64,000 bases of DNA from Adiantum capillus-veneris (GCA_014529385.2 CM043942.1:29910969-29974968); one strand, 5' to 3'; shown: positions 1 to 12,720, counted from the first letter of the stretch. Notes: a model not told the origin generated them from the letters alone. Translations and numbers: made by a program.

Positions 1-831
1 TTCAAAGCTTCCTTCATGTGTTATGCTCACTTCCTTCATATCAACAGGCTCATCAATAGGTGGATAACAATCATAAAAGCTTCCTTTCTGTGGAGAGGCA
101 GGAGAAGGCATGAATGCAAAATTAGGTCCCTTTTTCACATCCATCTTCTTGGTCCGCTCACTTGGAAGTTCAAAGCCTTGGTCTGGATGTGCAGTAATAA
201 GCTTCACATTCTGGTGGTGACCGCTTCCATGCACCAGGAGTAATGTTTCTGCCCCATTTGGAAGAACGGATGCTAGTTGTGTGTCGTACCCGCTTTTCAA
301 AGAGTGTGGTTGTAAATGCCACTCTTGGTGGCTTCTCTTGATTGCATGCGCACCTGCGTGCAAATAATGTCCATAGAGAGGACCACTCTTCGTTCGTCCC
401 TTCATGAGAGCCTCACCAGGGGATTGGTTCACTAGCCATTTCTCTGCATCGTCCCATTTCGAAGGTGCAGCCTTGTTAAGGTAAGGTGCAACTAGGGACT
501 TGACAGTGGCTCTCTCCCCTTTCTGAAACTCAAAGCTTGACGTACTAGCATAGTCATATGCGCTGTCATAGTCCAGCACGGCATCATCTAAAGCACATAT
601 AAACCCACCCAAAGCCCCCGGGTGCACACTAGTCGAGCGCAGATGGTGTGAAAATCCGGCATGTCGATCTCCAGTATCCTCAGCTTTTTCTGCAAGCCAG
701 CCAGTTTGACCATAAATGGTGCACATTTAAGGAGAGTTAGAAAATCCAGAATTTCTTAGTTTGCTCACCAGAAGCTGAAGACTCCGAAGAAGCGAGTTTC
801 CCTGCTTGCAGAGGGGGGCCCACATCATGCC
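1..831 (-). CDS. Host gene, two exons, remorin-like protein (partial, 3' end beyond window edge)
   Basis: An open frame on the minus strand runs from 689 to base 1 without a stop. It joins in frame to an upstream exon at 831-769 across a 79-nt intron (768-690) that starts GTGAGC, ends TTGCAG and holds a TTCTAAC branch-point-like motif. The protein contains FEFQKGERAT followed about 15 residues later by APSKWDDAEKWLVNQSP. An S-K-W-D-D-A-E-K-W motif after a FEF-KGERA stretch is characteristic of plant remorin-family and related plasma-membrane proteins; the C-terminal remorin coiled coil would lie beyond base 1. The 831 exon start follows GATTTGCAG. The protein start is unresolved, because no upstream exon joins in the required phase. 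Family identity is inferred from motifs, not an alignment. Confidence 0.5.
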
Positions 832-1549
832 CTGCAAATCATCAAAGAGTTGCCAAATCAAGGTTGCGGCCTCTGACCAGATGACCTCAAACAGCTTCTT
901 GCTAACTCCAAAAATGAGAAGAGACTGGATAAACCCATGCAGACTCATTATCTAATCTTGTGCCCGCAATGTAAATATACCTGGATTTGGATGCGACATG
1001 ACCTGCTGGCACGTCATTGAAACCAAATTGAATGATTTGCTTGAAAACCAAAGCTGCACATCGAGACCTCACAGCATTGAACTAGCTCGCTGCGAGTTCA
1101 GATTTGAGTGCCTGAGCCCAGCAATGTCGCAAACAACTGTGATAAGAATTTGCGAAACCAGTAAATATTTGCATGGAGAAAGGGAGGAAAGCTTCTTTGT
1201 GCGCGTGCGTGTGTATTGTGTGTGTCTGCGTGTGTGTGTGTGTGATGAGTGTGTGAGTGAAGCAAGAGAGAAGGAAGAGGATTCAAAATGTAGACACAGA
1301 GTGAGATTAGGGATGTGGTTCAATGTATGCGTGCTGCAATCATGATGCCAAGGTGAACGCTCATGTGTGTCTGTAAGGAAGGGGAATATGCACTTGCAAG
1401 CTCAACAGTACCCGCCATTCTCTCTCTCTCTCCCACACACACACAACGCACACGCTTGTACAATGTACAGAGTGCAGGATAGAAAAATGCTCAATGTGCA
1501 CATGCAGAAGAAAAGCCTGGCAACTGGTGAATGTAGGAGCTGAGCTTAC
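832..1549 (-). other. Intronic or 5' region of the remorin-like gene
   Basis: This stretch lies between the confident exons and the probable first exon. A small minus-strand frame starting with an ATG at 948 ends at 727, but no donor in it gives the phase needed to join the exon at 831. It includes a GT-rich microsatellite at about 1,208-1,243. It is most likely intron, possibly with one more short exon I could not define. Confidence 0.35.
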
Positions 1550-1804
1550 CTGCAAGGTCAGGCGGGTGGTAAGGCTTGTGTGATGAGAAGTAGTGGGAGC
1601 AGAGGAAAGCCCTGATGTGCCTTTGGGACCGTTGTTGTTGAGTGGAAGCAGGGGAGGGGATGAGGCTGCTTGCTGCAATGCCTTCTTCTGTAGCTGCGCC
1701 CTTTCGCTATCGAGCTCTTCCTCTGATGGAGAGGAGAGAGAATGGAGGGAGGCGAGCAAGGCTATAGAGAGAGAGAGAGAGACCAGAATTGGACAATGGC
1801 CCAA
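1550..1804 (-). other. Probable first, mainly untranslated exon of the remorin-like gene
   Basis: The minus strand shows a good donor, TTGCAG followed by GTAAGC, at 1,550/1,549. Upstream of it the frame is open for about 85 codons and rich in Ser, Pro, Leu and Gln, but it has no in-frame ATG and is closed on the 5' side by TAA. I therefore read it as a 5' untranslated exon with CT-rich leader sequence, typical of plant genes. The 5' limit is not defined. Linkage to the exons downstream is inferred from orientation and distance. Confidence 0.3.
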
Positions 1805-2841
<1,037 letters not shown>

Positions 2842-3254
2842 CGTGTGCACGCTCAACTTACTCCAATAGTCATGTATTCTCAAAGACACCAAGTGTTAGA
2901 TCGTAGAGGAATTCACTCCGCTACAACTCCAACACAAAGGCGAAGAGCTCAAGGAAGTACATGTGGTGCAAGCCAAAGGCACGTGAGCGATATACAATGG
3001 TGGGAAGGCAATCGTATAAGTTTTGCTCTCCCAAGCCTTCCACAACAGCGCCAAACACCATCACTTAGCTTTTAGCTTCTTTTCCCCTTTCTTACCTTGT
3101 TTGGTAATCTAGCCACTTGGTTTTGCTTAGTCATACCAATGTTCCCTTCGTTGCCCCAATGTAATAACCATTTCCCTCTCCATGGTGAGAGGAAACACTC
3201 TTTTGTACACATGTTTTTGGTCCCATGTGTCATATATGACCTCTTGATGACAAT

Positions 3255-3256
<2 letters not shown>

Positions 3257-3293
<37 letters not shown>
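3257..3293. repeat. (CT)n microsatellite
   Basis: Uninterrupted CT dinucleotides, about 18 units, within non-coding DNA. Confidence 0.95.
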
Positions 3294-3296
<3 letters not shown>

Positions 3297-4478
3297 CCTA
3301 ATAGAAACTAGTTAAGCTTTGGTATGCTCTCACCAATACTAATTAGCCACTACCCTGCTTGATTACCTAGCTAGTGATTAGAAGAGTTCATGTTTTCTTT
3401 TTGTGCCTATAGGGCCCATTCCTCTCTCTCCTAATCTGCCATTAGCATAATCAATAAGCTCTTAGCTGCTTTTTTAATTGCACCTCTAGTTGACTCATCG
3501 ATTGGACTACATTTGATCCTCAATGCTCAGCTGAAGGGAATGTAGATGGATTAAGTCTCTTGAACATTCAATTAGGTCATTCCTTGCATTAGTTGTGAGT
3601 TATCCTTCCCAATTTCCTACCCTTGAATCAAAAGCGCTTATCAAAATTTGAGCTTCATTTGATCGTTTAATCACTTGTTGCCAAGATTAGGAAGGTTTGT
3701 CTGAAAATGTCATACTAAAGAAAGCATAAAATCCTATGGTTGTGGCCCCCACTCACACCAAGGTCACGAGGGCCACTTCAACAGCCTAAAGATACTTTGA
3801 TATTCAAGGGGAGATGGGATCACGAGCTTGAGGCACTATTTTTGGTAAGGGAAAAATGGGAAAAATAGTTCTCATGGGATTGTCCCTCCCACATTATTTG
3901 TTGATACCTAGACACCAAAATTTATCAAGTCCATTTGTTTCCTAAGGTAGAGCTAAAGAGATGTATCCAATGAAATACCGTACAATTTGGTGGTAAAAAT
4001 GCATATGACAGCAGTTGGGATGCTTGAAAACACAAAAAACGTTGAAGCAATGAAAGACACACTAGGCTACATAATGAAGTTTTGAAAAAAAAGAGGTGTT
4101 ATGCATTTTACATGAAGTAGAGATAGATATGTGCATTAAGAATATCAAACTTTGATTACATGTGTATGTTCTAGTTAGGCAAAAGCAGAAGGATCGTGTG
4201 GCATGTAGAGCAAGAAAAGTATTGTACAATTTTTTTTATATAAAAACTTACTATCTACCCATAAGATAGAGTTAAAATAGTAAAACCAAGAGACTCTACA
4301 AGGTTACAAATTAATGGGTAGTCATATGCAACTACCTATACAAGAACATCCTTAGCATATGTCGGGAATTCTATACCTTATAAGGAAGGCAAATAGATGA
4401 TGAGATTTTGAGGTTGAGGATGCTAGAGTGTATTATGTATCACTAGTCTAATGCACCACCTTTGGTGGCAACACCTCT

Positions 4479-4482
<4 letters not shown>
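3294..4482. other. Intergenic, nothing recognised
   Basis: This is AT-rich sequence with no open frame of note, no terminal repeats and no family motif that I recognise. It may be decayed transposon DNA, but nothing in it lets me say which kind. Confidence 0.5.

Positions 4483-4514
<32 letters not shown>
4483..4514. repeat. (GT)n microsatellite
   Basis: About 16 GT units just upstream of the LINE endonuclease region. Confidence 0.93.
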
Positions 4515-4517
<3 letters not shown>

Positions 4518-4714
4518 GATGTGAAAATTATTCCAATTGTATGCATCATGCCAGATGAAACCAAACGAAAGATTATCCTTGATAATAGTTGGATCTATTT
4601 GAGGGATACAAAATGTTTTGTATGTGAAAATCGCACTATTAAGCAACAAAATATGCGTCACAAGGCATATGATGAAAAAAATAAGAAAAACAAGGAGATC
4701 TCTCACGAAAAAAT

Positions 4715-5560
4715 GTGCCCAAGGAGGAGGCAAGTCCCTCAAGCAAATATGGATGCATGACCTATGAGACCAAGTTACCATTGAAAATATGTTTTTGGAA
4801 TTGTAATGGATACCCATGGAATGCAGGGGTTGGCATTGATGAACTAACAAGCAAAGCCGATGTTGTACTTCTTGTTGAAACTTGGGAGCATGATACACAA
4901 AGGATTAACGGCTTAGAGGATTACAATGTACATTCATTGATGTGGTCAAAGAATCTCAGGCAACGAAGAGGGCAAGGAGGGGTAGCATATATGGTTAAGA
5001 AAGGATTGTAAGATTTTGTATCAATTGTGAAAGATGACAAGTACAAATGTTCTGTATGGCTGAAAATTATGTCACCAAGAAGAGCACCTATTTTTGTAAC
5101 GGGTTGCTACATTCCTCATCATGATTCCCCCTTTTATGCTTGCATCGATAGAGATCATCCATCTTTTGATTTAGAAGAGGACATTGCTTATTTCAAAGGC
5201 AAAGGTGATGTTATTGTATTTGTAGATATGCTGGCACAAAAACATTGCAACATGATACTCAACAATTTGATATGCCATGCATTTCAAGGGAGTTGGAGGA
5301 AGTTCACTTGTATGATCGTACTTCAATGGATGAGAAAGAGCCGGATCACTATGGAAAGTTACTTTTACACATGTGTAATAGCACAGGTATGCTCATTGCC
5401 AATGGTGTATCTTTGTGGAGTGGAACCAATGGATTTACATGTAGGAAACATAATGGGGACAGTGTAATTGACTATATGCTACTGTCCGAAGCCATATATA
5501 GAGTTTTATGTTTGGCCAATGGACCCCAAAATCCGACCATCGGACCTTGTGTATTGACCT
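4715..5560 (+). pseudogene. LINE ORF2 endonuclease domain, frameshifted
   Basis: The frame opens with a segment ending KICFWNCNG, matching the N-terminal strand of endonuclease/exonuclease/phosphatase domains of LINEs, which nick target DNA. It continues with VVLLVETWEHD (usual position of the catalytic Glu) and RRGQGGVAYMVKKGL. A second frame from 5,027 carries TGCYIPHHDSPF, like the conserved GxYxP strand. The C-terminal part near 5,455-5,490 reads SVIDYMLLSE, the conserved S-x-I-D-Y end of the domain. At least three frames are needed to cover it, so it is not functional. Confidence 0.72.
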
Positions 5561-6100
5561 TTGATGTGGAGAAGCAACTAAGCATGATAATCTCAGCCAA
5601 AGAAAAGAGAAATTATCACTATGTATGGATTTTAAACAGGCACCAATGTACATTGAAATGGTTAAGCAAAAGTTATGGATGACAAAGCTTCAATATGACG
5701 CACCATTGGAAACTAAATGGGAAGCTTTCAAAGAAAAGTTATTTTTTCTTGTGCCGAAGAATGCTTTGCCATAAAGCATCTTCATGGTATCAACAAAGAT
5801 AGATAACGCAAAAGGTGGTTTGATAAAAAATGCCCAAGATGCTTGAAAGTCCTTGATAAAGCTTGATGCAACTATGGACAAAGACAACTATCAAAGTCAT
5901 TTGCATACATAAAAGGCATTGATTCAAAAGAAGAGAAGAAGATGGGAAGTAAAGCAACACCTTTTTCAAGTCCAAGAAAAGGTACATGCATGTGGAAGAT
6001 TTTGGAGAAACTTAAGGGGCAAGCGGGTTGAGAACTTTGGTAACTTGAGTCTTGTGGATATGTATACACATTGTAGGCAATTATATAAGCAAGCAAATGC
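5561..6100 (+). pseudogene. LINE ORF2 linker between endonuclease and reverse transcriptase, broken
   Basis: This segment sits where LINE ORF2 has its poorly conserved linker. Short Lys- and Gln-rich frames (for example around 5,919-6,100, with KQHLFQVQEKVHACGRFWRN) are consistent with that, but no domain is identifiable and stops are frequent. Confidence 0.4.
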
Positions 6101-7240
6101 TGAAAAATGCCATTTTATGGTTCACTCTCATGTATGCCCTCTTTTTTTACTATTGAAGATGTATGCAGTGGGCTTGAAAAGTTGGTCACTCGTAAAGCAG
6201 GAGATCTTCAAGGTATCAAGTTGGAGATTATCAAATGGACGGGAGATTTTACCCATGAGTGGATGTGCGGTATGTTCAACCTTGCACTTCAATATGGTAT
6301 GCCTTATGATTAGAGTACTAATTAGGTTAAGCCTTTGCATAAAAGAGGAGATGTAAAGAATGTAAACAACCACCGGACTATAATGATTGGGTCTCTTATG
6401 GCAAAGTTGTTTGGGTGCATAATGGAGATGAACTTGAGTGATTAGGATGAAGAGAATGACAAGCGTGCAAAAGGACAAGTGGGTTTTTGGGTGCATAATG
6501 GAGATGAACTTGAGTGATTAGGATGAAGAGAATGACAAGCGTGCAAAAGGACAAGTGGGTTTTTGTCGATGCCATAGCACCATCGATCATCTTGTCACTC
6601 TTCGTGTTCTAATGGAGGAAAGTCGGTTGAAAGGCAAGCGATTGTATTGTTGTTTTGTGGACTTTAAGAAAGCCTTTGATATGATTCCACGTAACAATTT
6701 GTGGAGAAGGATGGAAGAACTCCAAGTGCCAAGTGAGTTTATGCTTACATTTTCTCGAATCTATGAGAAGGTGATTTGTCAATTGAGCATGGGAAGAGAA
6801 ATTTCAAATTTTTTGTAAGCACTATTGGGGTTAAACAAGGATGTCCGTTGTCACCAACTCTCTTTGGTCTATGCATCGATCAATTGGAACAAATGGTACT
6901 TGACTTTATGCAAGAAGAAGACATTGAAGAGGTCACTATTTGCAATGTGGTTGCTTTTGTTGTATGCGGATAATGTAGTGCTTCTAGCACACACTTTAGA
7001 AGATGCACAAAAGCTTATGGTTGTCCTTGAGAACTTTTGCTTGCATAGTGGGCTGATTGTGAATGAATCCAAAACAAAGGTTATGCTTGTGAAAACCAAC
7101 CATAAGGAGAAGCTATGCATTGTGTACAACAATGAGACACTTGAAGTTTTTGAGAGCTTTAAGTACATTGGCCTTGAGGTTCCGTCCAATCACAAGTGGC
7201 ATGAATGTGCTATGCATTGTTTGGAAGTGGGAAAGAGAGC
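6101..7240 (+). pseudogene. LINE reverse transcriptase domain, broken
   Basis: The conserved blocks of non-LTR reverse transcriptase appear in order: FFTIEDVCSGLEKL and an IKWTGDF block, a RTIMIGSLMAKLFG block, then STIDHLVTLRVL with CCFVDFKKAFDMIP (motif A with its catalytic Asp), TIGVKQGCPLSPTLF (motif B), and a motif C reading YADN in place of the usual Y-x-D-D. It ends with ESKTKVML and FKYIGLEV, typical of blocks D and E. The blocks lie in at least three frames. Loss of one Asp of motif C, stop codons and frameshifts show it is dead. Confidence 0.8.
6413..6564 (+). repeat. Exact 76-bp tandem duplication inside the LINE
   Basis: Two adjacent copies, 6,413-6,488 and 6,489-6,564, appear identical by reading. 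Each starts GGGTGCATAATGG and ends AAGTGGGTTTTT. The duplicated segment encodes the stretch just before reverse transcriptase motif A and carries in-frame stops. Confidence 0.93.
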
Positions 7241-7345
7241 ATATTATGCATTTGAGAACTTTCTCAATTGCAGTTGCTTCATTCCTCGGTTCAATTTTCG
7301 TATGGTTTTCCAATACTTTTCAGATCATCTAGTTGTCTTTGCATA

Positions 7346-7659
7346 GTGTTTTTTTGTTATGGTTTGTAGCAGCTCTTTCTAGGTTATTGGCATACCACTG
7401 CACTCACTGAGATGGTGAGTGGAATAGTGGTGGTCTGTAGTATCAATGCTACAGGGCTACACAAGTCTCATCTTGCATGTCCATCTTGGTGGATGTGCTC
7501 TAGAGGACATTCTCTTCTAGTTGGGTCATACTTGGTCTAGGCGCTTAGACACTCTTGGGCCGCCCACTGATGGACGCATAGTGTGGACACATCGGTTGAC
7601 CTTGGTGGGGCTCGAACCACCAAGACCAGAGAGGTTGCATCGATCATACAGAGTGTAAC
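7346..7659. other. Flank between LINE and gypsy element A
   Basis: No gene is recognised. The last five bases (7,655-7,659, GTAAC) match GTGAC at 44,806-44,810 in four of five positions and are taken as the target-site duplication of element A. Confidence 0.6.
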
Positions 7660-8850
7660 TGTCATAATAACTAATATCTAATTCTCCTAAATGATTTTCT
7701 CATGTTAAATTGGTCATTTAATATGGGGAAGTACAAAGGGAGAAAAAGCTAGATTATTGGTAAGGCTAGCAGATTGGTCATAGTAGGGATTCAAAGGAGG
7801 GAAAATAGGGATCCAAAGGGGGACCATCTGCAGAAGAGCAATGTGTAAGAAATGGGCTCCAAAGACCTTAGGATTCGGCCCATTAAGACTTCCAAAATGC
7901 TAAGGTAAGTCCAAATGGTCAAGCTTGGTGGAATTGGATACTTATGTGATGACCAAAAAGTGTTCCAGTGGTCCTAGATATGAGGGGGCGAGCCCTAAAG
8001 GTAGGGGAAGAAAGAGAAAAGGTGAGAGAATACACACACACACACACACACACACACACTCCAAAGCTTCCCTTTACAGAATGTGCATAATGGACACATG
8101 TCACATGTCCCTAGCCCAATTGCCCACAAGGTGCACTCAAATCCTATTGGATGGCCATAAAGGTGGACCAATAAGAATTCGGCTAGAGTAAATCTAGTTT
8201 AATTCATTTAAAAACACTTAATAAAGAACCAATAAAAATTAAGCTCTCTAGAAGACTATTGGACAATCTCCCAAGGGGTCCAATGAGCATTCAGCAGCCC
8301 AATGGCTTGCTTGCTTCCTATTGGCCAGAAGACAAAGGGGTCCAATGATTATCTAAAGCTCTCACAAAAGGGGGAAGGGAGACACATGTCACAAGGTTAT
8401 CACTTATGCTTTGCAGGGGCCAATGGGGTGCCAACAAGAGTAAATTGCAAGAGGGGTCGACCAAGAGAGAGAGGGAAATGATTTTGACAAGGATTATCAC
8501 ACACGCACTCACACAATCTCATGTGTGAAGCAAGAAGACTCTCTCTCTCTCCTTCTCAAGCTTTAATGGAAATCTCATCATCTACTCCAAGCTCGTGAGA
8601 AGGGAGGCCTACACCAACAACTCTTGGCTTTGTGATGCAAATACAACCAAGAGACAGGCTTCAATGCATGCTCATTTCCTCTACCATGCTAATTACTAAG
8701 CTATGCTAAGCTATTATGAGTGATTATGTGAGGAGATATACTTGTTTCTCGTAAGACTACTCCTTCATTAGGAATCTATTCTAATGAAATGCTCACTAGG
8801 TTTATGCTATTTTCCGCTACACACAAGTTACTAGGCCATTAAATGTTACA
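7660..8850 (+). repeat. Element A 5' LTR (with internal deletion)
   Basis: It aligns with the segment starting at 34,810 over most of its length, and its last 85 bases align with 44,721-44,805. Relative to the 3' LTR it lacks about 370 bp at the junction near 8,766, where the 3' LTR has 35,972-36,019 plus 44,400-44,721. It contains a CA microsatellite at 8,031-8,060. Confidence 0.9.
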
Positions 8851-8851
8851 A

Positions 8852-8863
8852 TGGTCTCAGAGC
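8852..8863 (+). promoter_or_regulatory. Element A primer-binding site
   Basis: TGGTCTCAGAGC lies one base after the LTR end. It differs at one base from TGGTATCAGAGC, the standard plant site complementary to initiator methionine tRNA. It primes minus-strand cDNA synthesis. Confidence 0.9.
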
Positions 8864-9267
8864 ACAAGGTTTATCTTTTCTTGATCAAGAAGGGAGGTCC
8901 TCAAGCTAGCTATAAACGGTTGGTATTATTAATTGTAATTGAGTAAGTAGAATATGGATTTTTCAGCCTTGCAGTGCGCCTGCCTTCGTGCAGATAACGG
9001 GGCATCACCGTCAAGAGCTATGGTCTTAATAGTGGAGTCCTATGGGGCTTGCCTATGGCTTAGCCACTATTGAGCTATTAGAAGCTTGACAGGAGTCGGT
9101 ACTGTTTTGGTATTGAAAGACCCTCTCTTCTATTCCTTGCAATTAATGATATTCGAGCCATGGGTATAGTAGCTTGAGTGCTTTTCTAAAGGGGTAAAGA
9201 GGAGCAGTAACTAGGGCTTGAAGTGCCAAAGTATACTAAAAAATATTACACCAAAGAATTTGTTAAA

Positions 9268-10650
9268 ATGGCTAACAATAGTAAAGAGAGTGAAATTAAT
9301 GTTGATAGCTTTGATAGTAAAGAGAGTGAAATTAATGTTGATAGCTTTGATTTTGCTAATGAGCATGCTACTAATGATGCCCCCATGCTTGTTAACTACC
9401 TTGTTTCTAGGCTTCAACAAGCCATGGGCAATCCATCCCTCCAAGCTGAAGTGCAACGGCAGCTTCGTGCTCATGGGATTCTCCAAGCTCCCCACCATGA
9501 AGAGAGAGTACCTAGGAAGCCTCCTTGTGAGACTTCCAAAAGAGACCTCTCTCCGATTTGGGAAGAAGAAGAGCATCCATACGAAGAGCTCAAAAATTTG
9601 CTTTTTAATAACACATCTCCTTCTTAAAGGAGAACTCAAGAGCCCCCACCAAAAGAACGAGAAAGAAGTGAGTCTCCTGCCACCTCGGCGGAGATGGCTC
9701 CACGAAGACAGCGGGCAAAACGCCTTCTAAATGGAGAAGACCATCACACACTTCTCCACACCATAATTCAAAGAGGGATGACAGAAAACAAGAGAAGAAA
9801 GAGGTCACCCTCTTCTCCATCTTCTTCCTCTTATGAAAGTGATGGTGCATACAAGGAAGACCAAGGCAAGAAAAAGGCAAGAAAGAGGTCACCCTCTTCT
9901 CCATCTTCCTCAAATTCTTCATCTTTGAAGAAAGCGATGGTGCAACTTTTGAACCATCAAAAAGAAGAGGCCATAGGAAATCCTATGCCGCGTGGAAGAG
10001 GTCATCCAAGCTCAAGAAGTTCAAAGAGGGAGGAAAGAACATCTCTTTCCTTACCTACAATGGCATCTTTGGTGCTACGAACAAAGTCTTGGCCTTTATC
10101 CAACAGTTTGATGGGGCGTTTGGAGATGAGGGCTTCACGGAGTCCTCTAAGCTACACCATGTAGCTATGCATTTTCAAAAGTCCACCAGGCAATGGTGGT
10201 CTAGGCTATGGGCAAACGGTGAAGCTCCACAAACATGGAAAGCTTGAAGATCTTCCATCATGAAGCAGTTTTTGGCCACCGATGCCAAAGACAAAGTACT
10301 CACCGAATGGTGAAGCTTGAAGCTCTCTCCCTATGAATCCATTCACAAATATGTAGACAAGTTTTGGGACTTACATCTCAAAGCCATTGTCTTCAAAAAG
10401 ATGGATTTTGGAGAGCATAAACAACAATTCTGTGCAGGCTTAACTGAAGATATGGCGGAGTATGTCAAGTCCCAAAGGCCACGCACCATATCTGCGATCA
10501 TACACCATACCATGGTGGCTTCACGAATCAATTTCCAAACAGGGGCTAAGAGAAATCTTAAGCCCATGGAAAACAAGGGTTCCAATGAGACTAAGGGGAA
10601 GGACAATGTCCAAAAGTCTCCTAAGGGAAATTTCAATAAACAAAAAAGCT
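9268..10650 (+). pseudogene. Element A gag (capsid), frameshifted
   Basis: The first ATG in the leader frame is at 9,268, opening MANNSKESEINVDSFD. The 12-residue unit SKESEINVDSFD is repeated twice in tandem. A Ser/Pro/Lys-rich middle contains two near copies of RSPSSPSSS. The retrotransposon gag core lies further on in a shifted frame, with FDGAFGDEGFTESSKLH, TRQWWSRLW and a segment with LSPYESIHKYVDKFWDL, the Trp-rich pattern of gypsy capsids. Stops at 9,625, near 10,245 and near 10,311 and at least one frameshift inactivate it. The product would assemble the virus-like particle. Confidence 0.8.
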
Positions 10651-11415
10651 AAGGAGAACGGAGTTTACAAAGGCAAAAACAAACTCTCTCCTGAAGAGCT
10701 TGAGCGTTATCACAAGGATAACCGTTGTTTCAAATGTGGAGAGCAAGGGCATGCGTATCGTGCTTGCCCCCAAAAGAACACCCGTCATGAGCCTCCTAGA
10801 GCTACCTTGGTCGAAATCCAAGAAGAGGAAGCTCACCACAAAGGATCTCCTCTATGCCATGCTTGGGTAAAGATAAGAGAACATGATGCTTTTATTCTCT
10901 TTGACCCTGGTTCTACTCACAATTTCACATCCACAGAGTTGGCCACCAAGCTAGGCATCCAAGCCTATGAGATGGGAGATGTCCTACCCGCAGATGGTGC
11001 TTTCAAGGGGCAAGAATCTTCAACCACTCCCTTAATTGGAAAATTGAGGATCCATGTCCAAAGCTATGTGGACAAAGAGGACTTCTTTATCTCTCCTCTC
11101 AAGCACGAGGATGTAATCCTAGGGGCACCATGATTTGATCGCATGGCTGCCAATGTTAAATTCCTTGAAAGGAAAATCTACTTTAGGTTCAGGGAAAAAG
11201 ATATGTACATAGATGGTAAGGAATTAGGTAACACCGTACCCATTGTACATACACAAGATTTCAATAAATCAATAAAGAGCTATATTTCGGTGTACATGAT
11301 TTTTGTTAAAGATTCTCAAAATGAAACTAATGCTTTAGCAAAAGAAAATCTAAAAAATCACAAAGAATTAGAGTTTATCCAATTTTCTCAAGGGATTTCA
11401 AGATGTTTTTATTGA
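10651..11415 (+). pseudogene. Element A nucleocapsid zinc knuckle and protease
   Basis: A CCHC zinc knuckle, CFKCGEQGHAYRAC, starts at about 10,726 and binds the RNA genome. About 45 residues later comes the retropepsin active site region ILFDPGSTHNF, in which the usual D-S-G is D-P-G, probably an inactivating change. The matching C-terminal strand reads DVILGAP and is followed by TGA where the family usually has Trp. The protease would process the Gag-Pol polyprotein. The frame shifts relative to gag upstream. Confidence 0.82.
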
Positions 11416-12720
11416 CCACATCCCCTGTGAACTCCTAAACGAGGCAATGATAACCATGCAATTGAACTTCTTCCAGGAAGTTCACCGCCTAATAAACCTC
11501 CTTATAGAGTTTCTCAAGCTCAACAAGAGGAGATTATGCGGCAAGTGCATGAGTTAGTAGAGAAGGGCATGGTTAGGCCTAGCTCATCTCCATTTTGCTC
11601 ACTCGTGTTACTAGTGCAAAAGAAAGATGGCACATATCGTATGTGAGTCGACTATAGAGCACTAAATAGGATCACTATCAAGAATAGGTTTCTCGTTCCA
11701 CGGGTAGAAGACCTATTTGATAAGCTACAAGGGTTGGCCTACTTCAGTAGGATTGACCTAAAAAGCGGCTACCATCAAATAAGGATAGTTGATCAAGACA
11801 TTGTAAAGACTGCATTTCGCACCACGTTTGGTCTTTATGAATACATTGTCATGCCTTTTGGCTTGAACCATTGCACCAGCCACATTCAACTGCTTGATGG
11901 AGAAGCTATTCAGCCTCAGCGAACCTTTACTGGAGTGTTCTTCGATGATATTATCATCTACTCTAATTCACTAGACAAACACAAGAAACACCTCCAGGTA
12001 ATATTTCAAGTCTTACAAGAGAATAAACTTTATGTTAATCGAAAGAAAAGTGAGTTTTTCTTACAAGAGATTCGGTATTTAGGTCACATTATCTCTCAAG
12101 ATGGCATCCAAATGGATCCATCAAAGCTAGAGGTAATAAAAGGATGTCCTAATCCAAGGAATCTTAATGAACTAAGAAGCTTTATAGGTATGTGTGCATA
12201 CTATAGACGCTTCATAGAAAAGTTCTCACTAATAGCAGGACCATTACATGACCTAACAAAGAAAAATGTTAGGTATACATGGTATGCCAAGGAGAATAAT
12301 TCTTTTGAAAATCTTAAAGAAAAGCTTATCTCTCAACCTGTGCTTACATTGCCCAATCTCTGAAATCCATTTGAGGTCCAATGTGACACTTGTGGTGATT
12401 GCCTTGGAGTTGTTTTGCTCCAAGAAGAGCACGCTATAGCCTATGAAATTCGAAGGCTTCAACCTTTTGAGCAAGCTCTAGGCATATATGAAAAGGAATT
12501 TCTTACAGTTCTACCTACCTTAGACTCATGGAAGCACTATTTACTGGGGACTCCTTTCATTCGGTGGACGGATCACCAAAGCCTTAAGTACTTCATGACG
12601 CAGACCAAGCTCTCCAACAAACAAATGAGGTGGGAAATTTTTCTTTCGCAATTTGATTTTGATATTGCTCACATTGCTAGCAAGCATAATCAAGTAGACG
12701 ATGCACTCTCAAGACGACTG
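11416..12720 (+). pseudogene. Element A reverse transcriptase and RNase H
   Basis: Reverse transcriptase blocks are in order: VEKGMVRPSSSPF, VQKKDGTYRM then TGA (Arg expected), VDYRALNRITIKN, FSRIDLKSGYHQIRI (first catalytic Asp), a damaged motif B after VMPFGLN, and FFDDIIIYS at about 11,938 (Y-x-D-D has become F-F-D-D). The connection domain has RYLGHIIS and RRFIEKFS. RNase H follows, with EKEFLTVLPTLDSWKHYL, TDHQSLKYF and a SKHNQVDDALSR end. A TGA at 12,361 separates the two domains. It is clearly a gypsy-type enzyme and defective. Confidence 0.87.

Larger units (their letters stand above)
4540..7345 (+). mobile_element. Decayed LINE (non-LTR retrotransposon)
   Basis: An apurinic endonuclease region is followed, in the same orientation, by a non-LTR reverse transcriptase region, which is the standard order of LINE ORF2. 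No LTRs flank it. The reading frame changes several times and carries stops, so it is a fossil. The 5' boundary is not visible. The 3' boundary is taken where reverse transcriptase similarity and its open frame end, and no poly-A tail or target-site duplication is evident. I cannot assign it firmly to the L1 or RTE group. Confidence 0.8.
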
